Positions 7,728-17,273 of a stretch of 64,000 nucleotides of DNA are shown here, in pieces; within the stretch, counting starts at the first letter, position 1; the number at the start of each line of letters is the position of its first letter. Both the position numbers and the translations under genes were made by a program. The notes beneath the pieces were generated by a model. It was given only the letters and a program-made list of their open reading frames with translations, was not told the DNA's origin and made no database searches. The stretch comes from Actinomycetota bacterium (GTDB lineage: Bacteria > Actinomycetota > Actinomycetes > S36-B12 > CAIYMF01), in assembly GCA_026393115.1 (NCBI GenBank), contig JAPLAU010000008.1, positions 310,001 through 374,000 of the forward strand, read 5' to 3'.

Positions 7728-9395
7728 TTAGGCGAGGCCCACAATGCGTCCGTCGATCACGTCGATCGTGAGTGACGCAGGTTTCGCCGGAAGCCCGGGC
7801 ATCGTCATGATGTCGCCGCACACCATCACGATGAACTCGGCGCCGGCCGACAGTCGCACCTCGCGAATCGCGATCGTGTGGCCACTGGGCGCCCCACGAA
7901 GGGTAGCGTCGGTCGAGAACGACGACTGCGTCTTGGCGATGCATACCGGGAACGACCCGTAACCTGATGCTTCGAGTTCGGCGATGCGGGTGAGAATCGC
8001 AGACGACGCGGAAACGTCTGCCGCGCCGTAGACGCGAGTGGCGATCGCCCGCACCTTGTCGAGCAGGCCCATCTCGTCGGGGTACACGAACTGCATCTCG
8101 GAAGGTGCCTCACATACTTCGACAATCGCCTCAGCCAGTGTCACGGCTCCGGCGCCGCCGTCACCCCAGTGCGTTGCGATGACAGCGCGTGCTCCGGTTT
8201 CTTCGACCAAGGTGCGCACGAGTTCAAGCTCGGCCGCGGAGTCAGCGCCGAACTTGTTGATTCCGACCACAGTGCGAATGCCGTAGACCTCGCTGACATT
8301 GTGGATGTGTCGCTCAAGGTTGACGAATCCGGCGCGCACGGCATCGAGGTTCTCGCTGCCAAGGTCGGCCAGTGCAACTCCACCGTGGTACTTCAACGCT
8401 CGCACGGTCGCGACGATGACGGCAGCCGACGGACGTAACCCCGACTTGCGGCACTTAATGTCGACGAACTTTTCGGCGCCGAGATCCGCGCCGAAACCGG
8501 CCTCAGTGACGACGTAATCGGCCAACTTCATCGCCGACGTCGTTGCGATGACGGAGTTGCACCCGTGCGCGATGTTCGCGAACGGACCGCCGTGTACGAA
8601 CGCGGGGGTTCCTTCGAGTGTCTGCACGAGGTTGGGGGCAAACGCATCACGCAGCAGCGCGGTCATGGCGCCGTCAGCCTTCAGATCGCGAGCGGTCACC
8701 GCCACCTTGTCGCGGGTGTAGCCGACAACGATGTTGCCGAGTCGGCGCTTGAGGTCATCCAGTGAGGTGGCGAGGCAGAAGATAGCCATCACTTCACTGG
8801 CGACGACGATGTCGAAGCCGTCTTCGCGCGGGTATCCGTTCGCAGGACCACCGAGTGACACCACGATGTCGCGCAATGCGCGATCGTTCATGTCGACAAC
8901 GCGCTTCCACGTGATGCGGCGCACGTCGATGCCGAGTTCGTTGCCGTGGTGGATGTGGTTATCGAGCAACGCGGCGAGCAAGTTGTTCGCCAAGCCGATT
9001 GCGCTGAAGTCGCCGGTGAAGTGCAGGTTGATGTCTTCCATTGGAACAACCTGCGCGTAGCCGCCGCCTGCAGCGCCACCCTTGATTCCGAATACTGGGC
9101 CGAGTGAGGGCTCGCGCAAGCAGATCATCGCGTGCTTGCCGATGCGACGCAGGCCGTCGCCTAAGCCCACCGTGGTTGTGGTCTTACCTTCGCCTGCGGG
9201 CGTGGGACTGATCGCGGTGACGAGCACGAGGTGCCCGCCCTCGCGAGGCGGAAGTGAACTCAGGAAATCGAGTGACACCTTGGCCTTGTAGTGGCCGTAT
9301 GGCTCAAGCGCTTCGTCGGGGATGGAGATGGTTTCGGCGATCTTCCCAATGCGCTGCAGTGTTGCGGCCTGGGCAATATCGATGTCACTAGGCAC
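7728..9395 (-). CDS. fhs: Formate-tetrahydrofolate ligase (formyl-THF synthetase)
   Basis: Interconverts formate, ATP and THF with 10-formyl-THF, ADP and phosphate. It is 555 residues, the usual length. The P-loop-like [15 protein letters not shown] segment is near residue 70, followed by [23 protein letters not shown] and the NLHFTGD region typical of the family. It is the last gene of the minus-strand operon gntR, dimethylglycine dehydrogenase-like gene, etfB, etfA, fhs and starts 3 bases after etfA. In this setting it most likely works in the direction that releases formate and makes ATP from C1 units produced by demethylation, although the reverse cannot be excluded from sequence. Confidence 0.97.
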   Translation of the reverse strand: MPSDIDIAQAATLQRIGKIAETISIPDEALEPYGHYKAKVSLDFLSSLPPREGGHLVLVTAISPTPAGEGKTTTTVGLGDGLRRIGKHAMICLREPSLGPVFGIKGGAAGGGYAQVVPMEDINLHFTGDFSAIGLANNLLAALLDNHIHHGNELGIDVRRITWKRVVDMNDRALRDIVVSLGGPANGYPREDGFDIVVASEVMAIFCLATSLDDLKRRLGNIVVGYTRDKVAVTARDLKADGAMTALLRDAFAPNLVQTLEGTPAFVHGGPFANIAHGCNSVIATTSAMKLADYVVTEAGFGADLGAEKFVDIKCRKSGLRPSAAVIVATVRALKYHGGVALADLGSENLDAVRAGFVNLERHIHNVSEVYGIRTVVGINKFGADSAAELELVRTLVEETGARAVIATHWGDGGAGAVTLAEAIVEVCEAPSEMQFVYPDEMGLLDKVRAIATRVYGAADVSASSAILTRIAELEASGYGSFPVCIAKTQSSFSTDATLRGAPSGHTIAIREVRLSAGAEFIVMVCGDIMTMPGLPAKPASLTIDVIDGRIVGLA

Positions 9396-9398
9396 GGT

Positions 9399-10358
9399 TT
9401 ATCCCTTTGCTGCTCGGGTTGCTTCGACAAGTGCGGGCATAACAGCGTGCAGATCACCGATCACCGCGTAGTGCGCAAACCCCATGATGGGAGCATCCTT
9501 ATCGGTATTGATCGCGATGATCGTCTTGGCGCTACGGCACCCAGCAATGTGCTGTGTTGCGCCGCTGATTCCACAAGCAATGTAGAGGTCAGGAGCGACT
9601 TTGGTGCCGGTTTGGCCAACTTGCTCGCTGTGTGGGCGCCACCCGGCGCTCGTCACCACGCGCGAACAACCGATTGCGCCACCGAGAAGCTCGGCGAGTT
9701 GCTCAAGCGATTCGAATCCCTCGGCGCTACCAACACCACGTCCACCGGAAACGATGACGCGCGCGTCGGCAAGACCGATTCCGCCACCGCCAGCACCCGT
9801 GCGTTCGATGACGCGCACTGCCGTGTCGATGGGATCGAGTGCGGGCGTGAACTCGCGCACAGAGACGGACTCGGGTGACTCGAGGGCCGTCACCGTGTGC
9901 GGTGCAATGGTTGCCAGCAGCACCGGCGAGTGAACAATGGCCGTCTCGAGCAGGTTGCCGCCCCACCGGTTGCGCACCACTTCGTGGTTGCCGGTGCCCG
10001 ACAACGTGATCGACACCGTGTCAGCCGACATCGGAACATCCATCAGAGCGCCCAGATGCGCGAGCACCTCGTTGCCGCGCGGTGTTCCAGCGGAAATGAC
10101 TGCCCGTGGCGACAACTCGTTTACCAACTGCTGTGCTGCCCGTGCTGCGGCCAGCGGCGTGTAGTCGGTGAGCGCGTCGTGCACGGCGAGGTGGGCAGTC
10201 GTCGCGCCGTGCGCTGCGAGTTCGTCTGCAGTACCGCGACCATCGGCGCCTACGACCAGCACCTGCACATCGGTGTCGAGCGCCTTGGCGGCGGTGACGG
10301 CTTGCAGCGAGAGCGGATCGAGAACTCCGAGATCGTGATCGGCGTATACGAGAATCAT
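9399..10358 (-). CDS. etfA: Electron transfer flavoprotein, alpha subunit
   Basis: FAD-binding alpha subunit of electron transfer flavoprotein, 319 residues. The C-terminal FAD domain is clear: KVAPDLYIACGISGATQHIAG followed by TIIAINTDKDAPIMGFAHYAVIGDL. The start codon shares one base with the etfB stop, so translation is coupled. With EtfB it should accept electrons from the flavin dehydrogenase encoded just upstream and pass them to the respiratory chain through an ETF:quinone oxidoreductase not in the window. Confidence 0.95.
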   Translation of the reverse strand: MILVYADHDLGVLDPLSLQAVTAAKALDTDVQVLVVGADGRGTADELAAHGATTAHLAVHDALTDYTPLAAARAAQQLVNELSPRAVISAGTPRGNEVLAHLGALMDVPMSADTVSITLSGTGNHEVVRNRWGGNLLETAIVHSPVLLATIAPHTVTALESPESVSVREFTPALDPIDTAVRVIERTGAGGGGIGLADARVIVSGGRGVGSAEGFESLEQLAELLGGAIGCSRVVTSAGWRPHSEQVGQTGTKVAPDLYIACGISGATQHIAGCRSAKTIIAINTDKDAPIMGFAHYAVIGDLHAVMPALVEATRAAKG

Positions 10359-11128
10359 CAGATAACTCCGATCTGTCGGAACACGTCGACCAAAGCAGGA
10401 ACCGCATCGGCACCTGTTCCGAGCACGGTGGCGCTGCGCTCTTCCACTTCGGGAAGATCAAGACGCAGCTTCTCAAGTCGTGGTGCGGGACGTTCGCCGG
10501 TGACGGTGTCGAGTGGCTTCTTGCGCGCCTTGATGCGACCAGGCACTGAGGGATAACGCGGAATGTTGATGCCATCCTTCACCGTGATCACCGCGGGCAA
10601 CGCCACTTCGTACACCTCGCGGTGCGATCCGACTGCGCGCTCGCAACGTGCCACACCCTCGGAAATGGTGAGGCCCTTGACGTTGGTGACAACCGGCCAA
10701 CCGAGAGCGTGTGCCATGCGAATGCCGACCTGGTAGTCGGCGGTGTCGGCGGCTTCGGTGCCGAGCAACACCAGATCGAAGGCGCCAACATCGGGAACCC
10801 CGGCGCGTACCTGCTCGGTGAGGGCAGCGGCGGTTGCCTGCGGATCCCACTCGGTGCCATCGGTCTCGACCACAACACCGCGGTCGATGCCGACGGCCAG
10901 CAGGTCACGAATCTGCTCGGCTGATTCGGCAACACCGAGTGAGATCACCGTGCTGCTGCCACCGTTCGCTTCGACCAACTGCACCGCGGCTTCGGCCGCA
11001 CACTCCTCATGCGGTGAGAGTGTGAATCCAAGAAAACTGCTCTCGGTATCGATGTCGGTGCTGTCGGCATTGAGAACCCAACGCCCGCCGCTGAGCGGAA
11101 CGCGCTTCACACACACTGCGATGTTCAT
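10358..11128 (-). CDS. etfB: Electron transfer flavoprotein, beta subunit
   Basis: Beta subunit of electron transfer flavoprotein, 256 residues, starting MNIAVCVKRVP as usual for the family and containing LLGTEAADTADYQVGIRMAHALGWP. The beta subunit normally holds AMP and forms the heterodimer with EtfA. It overlaps the upstream dehydrogenase gene by 4 bases and the downstream etfA by one base. Proximity to the dehydrogenase argues for an ETF devoted to N-methyl oxidation instead of fatty-acid oxidation. Confidence 0.94.
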   Translation of the reverse strand: MNIAVCVKRVPLSGGRWVLNADSTDIDTESSFLGFTLSPHEECAAEAAVQLVEANGGSSTVISLGVAESAEQIRDLLAVGIDRGVVVETDGTEWDPQATAAALTEQVRAGVPDVGAFDLVLLGTEAADTADYQVGIRMAHALGWPVVTNVKGLTISEGVARCERAVGSHREVYEVALPAVITVKDGINIPRYPSVPGRIKARKKPLDTVTGERPAPRLEKLRLDLPEVEERSATVLGTGADAVPALVDVFRQIGVI

Positions 11129-13644
11129 CCCATGATCCGTTCGTTGGCCGGGTCGAACAACGCCGTGTTTCCGACGACCGCGACGGTGACCGGGTACTGC
11201 TCGCCAAGGTATTCAACAAGCAACTTCGTTCCTTCAACAGCGTGCTCGGGCGGCAGGTAGGTCATCAGCACGTGCTTGCCGAGGCTGGGGGCCGAACCCG
11301 CGCTGGTGACGTAGGAGCGGCGGCCCTTGGCGTCGGCGATGGTCTGGCCATCGAGCGTCAGGATGGGCTCGCGGCCGAGCATGTAGCGCTTCTCACCGGT
11401 GCTTGACGTGTGGTCGTCGACGGTGAGCGAACACAGCGTGGTGATGAGAACGTCATCGCGGTGCTGCAAGTGCGCTTCTTTACCGATGAAGTCGGCAGCC
11501 TTCACTTTGTTGGTCTGCATGCCGGCTTCCATCACCGTGTATTCGGTTTCGAGTTCAGTGCCGAAGGCGCGGTACGACTTCTCGAGGCGACCGGTCGTTC
11601 CGTACACGCCGATGCCAACGGGAATGAGGCCACTGGGCTGGCCGGCTTCAAACACCATGTCCCAGAGGCGAGCGCCCTGCTCGAACGGAACGTACAGTTC
11701 CCACCCAAGATCGCCGACGTACGAGATGCGTGATGCGAGTACGCGCAACGGACCCATTTCTATTACACGGCAGGTTCCGAACGGGAACGCCTCGTTGCGC
11801 ATGTCAGCTTTCGTGAGTGACTGCACGATGTCGCGCGCCTTCGGTCCCCAGATTCCGAGTGTGGTCATTGACGACGTGAGGTCGGTGACCTGCGCCGAAC
11901 CGTCTTCGGGGCACTGGTCGCGGAACCACTTGAGGTCACCCATTCCGTGTGCGCCACCGGTGACAACGCGGAAGTGCTCGTCACCCAGACGCATGATGGT
12001 GAGGTCGCTCTTGAAGCCACCCTTGGGGCTGAGCACCGGGGTGTAGACGACCCTGCCGACCGCAACGTCCATCTGTCGCATCGCGGTGCGCTGTACGACG
12101 TCGAGGGCCGACGGTCCAGTGACATCGAAGATGGCGAAGGCGGTGAGGTCGACCATGCCTGCGGTCTCACGCATCTGTAGGTGCTCAGCGTTGATGATCG
12201 GCGACCACCAGCGCGATTCCCATTCAGCGGTGCGCGGCATCACGGCGTCACCGAACTTCTCAATAAGGCCCTCGTTGCTTGCGTACCACCAGGGGCGTTC
12301 CCAGCCAACGGTCTCGTAGAACTCGGCTCCGAGTGCTTTCTCGCGCTCGTAGTAGGGCGACAGGCGTACGTTGCGGTTACTGCTCCACTGCTCGGCCGGA
12401 TGCACGATTCCGTAGGTCTTGTTGAAGCCTTCGCTAGTGCGCGCGGTGATGTGCTCGCGGGTCTTGTGGTGGTCGTGGAAGCGGGCGATGTCGCTTGCGT
12501 GCAAGTCGATTTCGCTCTCACCCAAGACGATCCATTCGGCTACCGATTTACCGGTTCCGGGGCCTTCCTTGATCCACACTGCGGCCACCGACCATAGACC
12601 GCGCACTTCCGGGGTCTCGCCGAGAATCGGCATGCCGTCGGGAGTGAGCGAGAGGATTCCGTTGATGGCGTACTTCTCGCCCACACTTTCGTCGCCCACA
12701 ATTTCGGGCATGAGCTCGAGTGCATGTTCGTCTTGCAGATCGAAGTCGGCCTGGGTGAACGGGAATTCCGTGGGGCTGAGCGCGGCCTGTGCGTTCGACG
12801 GAATCTCGTCAACCTCGTGCAGGATGGGGCGGTGTGCGTACGAGCCCACTTCGAGGCCACTTCCGTGCTGGCGCTCGTACATGTTGGTGTCCATGTCGCG
12901 CACGATGGGCCACTCGATGTCGCCCTTGGCGTCAGCGAAGCGCGGAACTGGACCGATGTCCTTCATCTGGTGAACAGCGGGAGTCAACGGAATGTTGGCA
13001 CCGGCCATCTTCGCGATCTTCGGGCTCCAGCAACCGCACGCGATGACGACGAGGTCGGCTTCAATGCGGCCCTTGTCAGTGATGACTGCGGTGACGCGGC
13101 CGTTCACGACTTCGATGTCGAGTACCTCGGTGTTGGCCGACACAGTGAGGGCGTCGAGTTCCTGTGCGCGCTCGCGCATGATCGTGCCTGCGCGCAACGA
13201 GTCGACGACGCCGACGCTTGGCGTGTAGAAGCCGCCGAGAATGACGTCCTTGTCGAGGAACGGCACGAGTTCCTCGACCTCGTCGGGGGTGAGGATGCGC
13301 GTGTCGTCAATGTCGAACGATTTGGCCGATGACATGCGGCGGTGCAGTTCTTGCATGCGCTCGGGGGTGCGGGCGACTTCGATTCCGCCGCACTCGGTGA
13401 ACACTCCCATCTCCTTGTACTGACGCATGCTCTCGTGTGTGAGTTCAGTCATTTCCTTGGTGTGGTCAACTGGGAAGATGAAGTTCGACGCGTGACCCGT
13501 CGAACCGCCAGGGTTGGGCAGCGATCCCTTGTCGACCTGCACAATGTCGCGCATGCCGAGGCGCGCGAGGTGGTACGCGATGCTGTTGCCCACAATTCCC
13601 GCGCCGATGACAACGCAGGTGGCCTTACTGGGGAGGGTGGTCAT
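11125..13644 (-). CDS. Dimethylglycine/sarcosine dehydrogenase-like flavoprotein with GcvT domain
   Basis: An 839-residue two-part enzyme. Residues about 1-390 form a DAO-type FAD domain (VVIGAGIVGNSIAYHL dinucleotide motif). The His in STGHAS (about residue 51) is at the position of the covalent flavin attachment in dimethylglycine and sarcosine dehydrogenases. Residues about 430-839 are a GcvT-like folate-binding aminomethyltransferase domain. The expected reaction removes an N-methyl group, passes two electrons to ETF and traps the C1 unit as 5,10-methylene-THF. EtfBA and fhs follow in the operon. Substrate (dimethylglycine, sarcosine or both) cannot be decided by reading the sequence. The betaine genes nearby favour dimethylglycine. 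Confidence 0.9.
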   Translation of the reverse strand: MTTLPSKATCVVIGAGIVGNSIAYHLARLGMRDIVQVDKGSLPNPGGSTGHASNFIFPVDHTKEMTELTHESMRQYKEMGVFTECGGIEVARTPERMQELHRRMSSAKSFDIDDTRILTPDEVEELVPFLDKDVILGGFYTPSVGVVDSLRAGTIMRERAQELDALTVSANTEVLDIEVVNGRVTAVITDKGRIEADLVVIACGCWSPKIAKMAGANIPLTPAVHQMKDIGPVPRFADAKGDIEWPIVRDMDTNMYERQHGSGLEVGSYAHRPILHEVDEIPSNAQAALSPTEFPFTQADFDLQDEHALELMPEIVGDESVGEKYAINGILSLTPDGMPILGETPEVRGLWSVAAVWIKEGPGTGKSVAEWIVLGESEIDLHASDIARFHDHHKTREHITARTSEGFNKTYGIVHPAEQWSSNRNVRLSPYYEREKALGAEFYETVGWERPWWYASNEGLIEKFGDAVMPRTAEWESRWWSPIINAEHLQMRETAGMVDLTAFAIFDVTGPSALDVVQRTAMRQMDVAVGRVVYTPVLSPKGGFKSDLTIMRLGDEHFRVVTGGAHGMGDLKWFRDQCPEDGSAQVTDLTSSMTTLGIWGPKARDIVQSLTKADMRNEAFPFGTCRVIEMGPLRVLASRISYVGDLGWELYVPFEQGARLWDMVFEAGQPSGLIPVGIGVYGTTGRLEKSYRAFGTELETEYTVMEAGMQTNKVKAADFIGKEAHLQHRDDVLITTLCSLTVDDHTSSTGEKRYMLGREPILTLDGQTIADAKGRRSYVTSAGSAPSLGKHVLMTYLPPEHAVEGTKLLVEYLGEQYPVTVAVVGNTALFDPANERIMG

Positions 13645-13697
13645 GGTGTGTCCCTTTCGCTTGGTGCGGATCTGTGGGTGAGCGATGTGCGTGTGAG

Positions 13698-14354
13698 TTA
13701 CAGGGCTCTGCGGATTGCTGTTTCAAAGCCGCCAATGTGAGCGGCCATGGTGTCGGCGGCGCGTTGTTCATCGCCGTCGCGCACCGCTTCGAGAATGGCG
13801 CGGTGTTCGAGCACAGCGTCGTTGAGATGCTCGAGGCGATCGAGTGCGAGGAACCAGATGCGCAATGCGTGGGTGTAGTAGTCGTCGAGTACACCTTCGA
13901 GGAATGGGTTGCGCGCACAGCGGTAGATGAAGCGGTGCAGACGCTGATCGAGTGCCATCAGATCGCGACCCTGCGGTTGACCAGCGATCGTGTCGAGGGC
14001 GTGCAGCAGGTGGTCGAGTTCGAGTCGGTCATCGTCGGCGAGGCGCTGTGCGGCGAGGCGGGCGGCCGCGGGTTCGAGCATTTCGCGGGCTTCCGACAGC
14101 GAGGCGAGATCGCGCGCATCGATTCCGGCGACGAACATGCCGCGGCGGGGGTAGACGTCGACGAGCCGTTCGTGGGCTAGGGCGCGCAGGGCTTCGCGCA
14201 CGGGGGTGCGGCCCATATGCAGGCGCTTCATCAGGTCGGCTTCGCTGATCACCGCACCGGGTGGAAGTTCGAGCGTGACGATGAGGTCGCGGATTTCAAG
14301 GCGTGCCTGCTCGGAGAGCAGGAGAGGCTCAGATTCGGACGGGACGGCGACCAC
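13698..14354 (-). CDS. GntR/FCD-family transcriptional regulator
   Basis: A 218-residue regulator with an N-terminal winged helix (residues about 15-75, with MKRLHMGRTPVREALRAL as the recognition region) and a C-terminal all-helical FCD domain, which usually binds a small acid or metal ion. I use GTG at 14354 because the open frame further upstream runs through dispersed repeat copy C and a palindrome, which look like non-coding DNA. The gene is first in the operon with the dimethylglycine dehydrogenase-like gene, etfBA and fhs (53-base gap to the next gene). It is divergent from the VOC-sdaA unit and probably controls both. Confidence 0.9.
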   Translation of the reverse strand: MVAVPSESEPLLLSEQARLEIRDLIVTLELPPGAVISEADLMKRLHMGRTPVREALRALAHERLVDVYPRRGMFVAGIDARDLASLSEAREMLEPAAARLAAQRLADDDRLELDHLLHALDTIAGQPQGRDLMALDQRLHRFIYRCARNPFLEGVLDDYYTHALRIWFLALDRLEHLNDAVLEHRAILEAVRDGDEQRAADTMAAHIGGFETAIRRAL

Positions 14355-14361
14355 TCGGCTA

Positions 14362-14389
14362 CGATACAGCAGATATATCAGTCTGCATA
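14362..14389. promoter_or_regulatory. Probable GntR-type operator
   Basis: An imperfect palindrome just upstream of the chosen gntR start: GCAGA (14369-14373) and TCTGC (14382-14386) around an A/T-rich centre, with flanking GATACA and GCATAC extending the symmetry. It is unusually AT-rich for this genome and lies in the divergent gap between gntR and the VOC gene. Its position suits autoregulation by the GntR protein. Confidence 0.5.
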
Positions 14390-14405
14390 CCAGTTGCACA
14401 CAATC

Positions 14406-14453
14406 CCGCATGGGGGGACACTCAGCACGCATAGACGCAGTTTTCCTGCCCCA
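14406..14453 (+). repeat. Dispersed 48-50 bp element, copy C
   Basis: Third copy, 48 bp, plus strand, in the divergent gtnR/VOC gap, ending 33 bases before the VOC start codon. It has CGCATGGGGGGACA, GCACGCATAG, GCAGTT and terminal GCCCCA. Unlike the other copies it sits at the 5' side of genes, so it would be in the leader of VOC-sdaA or antisense to the gntR promoter region. Confidence 0.92.
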
Positions 14454-14486
14454 GCAATCTGTTGTTACCTCCCAGATGGGTGTCTC

Positions 14487-15152
14487 ATGGCCGCTCAGCC
14501 CGTGCTCGTGGATCACGTCGTGATTGTGAGCCTCGACGTCGACGACACCTGTCAACGGCTGTACGACGCGACGGGATTAGCGAGCATTGCTGGTGGTGTT
14601 CACGAAGGATTTGGTACCGCGAACCGCATTGTTCCCCTTGGAACCGGCTACCTCGAGATTCTCGCCGTCGACGACGCGACCCTCGCCGCACTTAACCCTT
14701 TCGGGCAACTGGCCCTCGCGGGGGCGGCTACGGCGCGGGATTCGGGCCAGGTCGAGCATCTCGCTGCGTGGAGTGCCTGCGTGCCCTCGGTAGAGCGCGC
14801 GGCCGAAGCGACTGGCGGTGAGGTGATGGCGCTGTCGCGAGCAGGGGTCAGTGTGCGCTTGACGGGCATTGCGGAAGCAACAGTCAATCCGTCGCTGCCG
14901 TTCATGTTGCAGCGTGCCGAAGGCCAGGTGAGCCCGGAATCGCGCAACGCTGATCATCGAGTGCAGCCGACGGGAGTCGCGCGACTCATCGCCTCGAGCC
15001 CGACGTCCAATCGTTGGGCGGAACACCTGCCATTGGGTGCTACTGAATTCGACGTCACTACGGGTGACGCCGCGCTGCTTTCTGTCGAAATCGCGTTCGC
15101 CGACGGAACGCTCACGTGTCTCACGGCGCAGTCGCCAACCGGCGAGGTCTGA
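14487..15152 (+). CDS. VOC/glyoxalase-like domain protein of unknown function
   Basis: A 221-residue protein that looks like the Glyoxalase_3-like branch of the vicinal oxygen chelate fold: the start [18 protein letters not shown], then [21 protein letters not shown] is typical of these families. Start ATG 14487 gives the family-like N-terminus. The frame continues upstream through the dispersed repeat and is not taken as coding. It ends 1 base before sdaA, so the two are coexpressed. No substrate can be named. Context suggests a compound in betaine or serine breakdown. Confidence 0.75.
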   Translation: MAAQPVLVDHVVIVSLDVDDTCQRLYDATGLASIAGGVHEGFGTANRIVPLGTGYLEILAVDDATLAALNPFGQLALAGAATARDSGQVEHLAAWSACVPSVERAAEATGGEVMALSRAGVSVRLTGIAEATVNPSLPFMLQRAEGQVSPESRNADHRVQPTGVARLIASSPTSNRWAEHLPLGATEFDVTTGDAALLSVEIAFADGTLTCLTAQSPTGEV

Positions 15153-15153
15153 C

Positions 15154-16518
15154 ATGGCCGTCAGCGTCTTCGAGTTGTTCTCGATCGGAATCGGACCTTC
15201 GAGTTCGCATACCGTGGGTCCGATGCGTGCGGCGAATGCATTTGCGCACGCTCTTGAGGCCGAAGGCACTATCGCCGCTACCCGGCGTGTGTGCGTCGAA
15301 CTTCTTGGATCACTCGGAGCTACCGGGCGTGGACACCATTCCGATCGCGCGGTGATGCTCGGGCTGATGGGACACGCGCCCGAGACGGTTGACCCTCGTG
15401 CGGTGGATTCCCTGCTTGAACGCGTTCGTCAATCGCATCGACTTGATCTGATTGGTCAGTGGCCGATCGAATTCGACGAACACGATGACCTCTCGTTAAT
15501 CGGAGCGGTGGTGCTACCCAGGCATCCCAATGCCATGGTGTTCAGGGCTTTTGATGGAGGGGGGACGTTGCTGCGAAAGGGCACGTACTACTCCGTGGGT
15601 GGTGGTTTCGTACTTGACGATGCCGACCATGAAGTGGTGCCGGCCGCGCACGTCGAACCGCTGCCACTTCCTTTCAGTACCGGGGCTCAACTCTTGGCGC
15701 GGTGCAGTGAGTCGGGCCGCGGTGTCAGTGGCGTCATGCGTGCAAATGAGGAAGTGCTGCGAACGCCCGAGGAAATCGAATCGGGGCTGCTCGAAATCTG
15801 GAGAGTGATGCAGGACTGCGTTCGTGCGGGGTGCGAGACTCCTGGCATACTGCCGGGTGGGTTGTCGGTCAGACGTCGAGCTTCCGAACTTCGCACGCAG
15901 CTCGACAAGGGTTCCGACGACCCGTTGCATGTGCTTGATTGGGTGTCGCTCTATGCGCTCGCGGTGAATGAGGAAAACGCAGCTGGTGGGCGTGTGGTCA
16001 CTGCGCCAACCAATGGAGCCGCAGGCATCATTCCGGCCGTGCTGCACTACTACCGCCACTGGGTTCCTGAAGCGACGGATGAGGGAGTGGTGCGTTTTCT
16101 TCTCACCGCCGGCGCGATCGCTTTGATCGTGAAGGAGAACGCATCAATCTCTGGTGCCGAGGTGGGGTGTCAGGGTGAAGTCGGCTCGGCGTGTGCGATG
16201 GCTGCCGCGGGGTTGACCGAGGTGATGGGTGGAAGTCCTGAGCAGGTCGAAAATGCTGCCGAGATTGCGATGGAGCACAACCTCGGACTTACCTGCGATC
16301 CGATTGGCGGGCTGGTGCAGATTCCGTGTATTGAGCGGAATGCCGTGGCTGCGGTGAAGGCGATTGCGGCATCCCGCACTGCGCTCAATGGTGACGGAGT
16401 TCATGTGGTGTCGCTAGATCAGGTCATCCGCACGATGAGGCAAACGGGCGCCGACATGATGAGCATCTACAAGGAAACCTCACTCGGAGGACTCGCCGTC
16501 AATGTCATTGAGTGCTGA
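15154..16518 (+). CDS. sdaA: L-serine ammonia-lyase (iron-sulfur, single chain)
   Basis: Converts L-serine to pyruvate and ammonia with a [4Fe-4S] cluster. The 454-residue length matches the single-chain form with fused beta and alpha parts. The N-terminal [18 protein letters not shown] segment, the central [22 protein letters not shown] region and the C-terminal [18 protein letters not shown] supply the cluster cysteines. It follows the VOC gene with a one-base gap and ends at a G-rich repeat before a convergent gene. In the locus it provides the exit from glycine/serine to central metabolism, since methylene-THF plus glycine yields serine through GlyA, which is not in the window. Confidence 0.96.
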   Translation: MAVSVFELFSIGIGPSSSHTVGPMRAANAFAHALEAEGTIAATRRVCVELLGSLGATGRGHHSDRAVMLGLMGHAPETVDPRAVDSLLERVRQSHRLDLIGQWPIEFDEHDDLSLIGAVVLPRHPNAMVFRAFDGGGTLLRKGTYYSVGGGFVLDDADHEVVPAAHVEPLPLPFSTGAQLLARCSESGRGVSGVMRANEEVLRTPEEIESGLLEIWRVMQDCVRAGCETPGILPGGLSVRRRASELRTQLDKGSDDPLHVLDWVSLYALAVNEENAAGGRVVTAPTNGAAGIIPAVLHYYRHWVPEATDEGVVRFLLTAGAIALIVKENASISGAEVGCQGEVGSACAMAAAGLTEVMGGSPEQVENAAEIAMEHNLGLTCDPIGGLVQIPCIERNAVAAVKAIAASRTALNGDGVHVVSLDQVIRTMRQTGADMMSIYKETSLGGLAVNVIEC

Positions 16519-16569
16519 GGTGGGGCGCCGGAACGCGCTAGGTGCGCGCTTGGGTGCCCCCGATGTTAA

Positions 16570-16680
16570 GGGGGGAAAGTAACGGGGGGAGGGGGAAAGT
16601 AACGGGGGAAAGTAACGGGGGAAAGTCAAGGGGGAGGGGAAGGGGGGTGGGATCAGCGGGGAGTTGGAGGGGGGAGCAAG
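16570..16680. repeat. G-rich tandem repeat, unit GGGGGAAAGTAAC, then further G tracts
   Basis: Four units of GGGGGAAAGTAAC-like sequence between 16570 and 16630, followed by runs of four to six G up to about 16675. It lies in the convergent gap between sdaA and the DUF1638 gene and reaches into the 3' end of the latter, encoding its Leu/Pro-rich tail. The GGGGAAAGT block resembles the reverse complement of the repeat at 7440. Many G runs close together could form G-quadruplexes on the plus strand. Confidence 0.85.
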
Positions 16681-17273
16681 AGGGTGGCAAGTTCGGCTTC
16701 GAGGCCGGTGAGTCCGACATCGATGATCTCCAGCGGAAGCCCGATGCGATGGGCCGCTGCGTACGCTGCGGCTTCCACCGCGGGGGTGCGATGCCCGGCA
16801 AGCCACACGACGCGCGTGTAGTGCGCGAAGTAGTCATCGCGTAATTGCGGGTAGCGATCGAGTCCGAGCTCGGCGATCACCGTGCGCGTGAACGACGATG
16901 CGAGGAAGTCGGTGAGTACGTACGTTCCGGGTTCGTCCTCGAACACCGCACGCAGTCGCTCAACTCCCGCGTACACGTCGTAGCAGTGATCACCACCGAG
17001 GCGGCGCACCCCATGACGTTCACACACCCCATCAATCGCACCGCGCGAACCACAGTCGGAGTACGCAACAGCGAGGGTGGCGTAACGAGGTGTGAGCTCA
17101 GTCAGTAGTCGATCAACCTCGCCGGCAATACGTTCGGGATGGTTGTGCAGCAGCGGTGGTAGCGGATGCACCGACACTTCCCAGCCACGTGCCGCGGTGA
17201 TGCGTGCGATATCGGTACTGAGCGCACCGCAGGCAACAACGCCGACGCTAGGAAGAGGGGAAGGCGAGTTCAT
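16653..17273 (-). CDS. DUF1638-family protein linked to corrinoid methyltransferase genes
   Basis: A 206-residue protein resembling the DUF1638 family, which has no proven activity but is repeatedly found next to MttB-type and corrinoid methyltransferase genes. Visible features are GVVACGALSTDI near the start, YSDCGSRGAIDGVC and GGDHCYDVYAG in the middle (several Cys and His that could bind metal) and FLASSFTRTV. Start ATG 17273 overlaps the RACE gene by 26 bases. The last residues are encoded by a G-rich repeat, giving a tail LLLPPPTPR. It is the last gene of the iclR operon. Confidence 0.8.
   Translation of the reverse strand: MNSPSPLPSVGVVACGALSTDIARITAARGWEVSVHPLPPLLHNHPERIAGEVDRLLTELTPRYATLAVAYSDCGSRGAIDGVCERHGVRRLGGDHCYDVYAGVERLRAVFEDEPGTYVLTDFLASSFTRTVIAELGLDRYPQLRDDYFAHYTRVVWLAGHRTPAVEAAAYAAAHRIGLPLEIIDVGLTGLEAELATLLLPPPTPR

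Noticed and set aside
14355-14555. Extended N-terminus of the GntR regulator
   Set aside because: The extension would be encoded by the palindrome and dispersed copy C, which also occur elsewhere as non-coding DNA.
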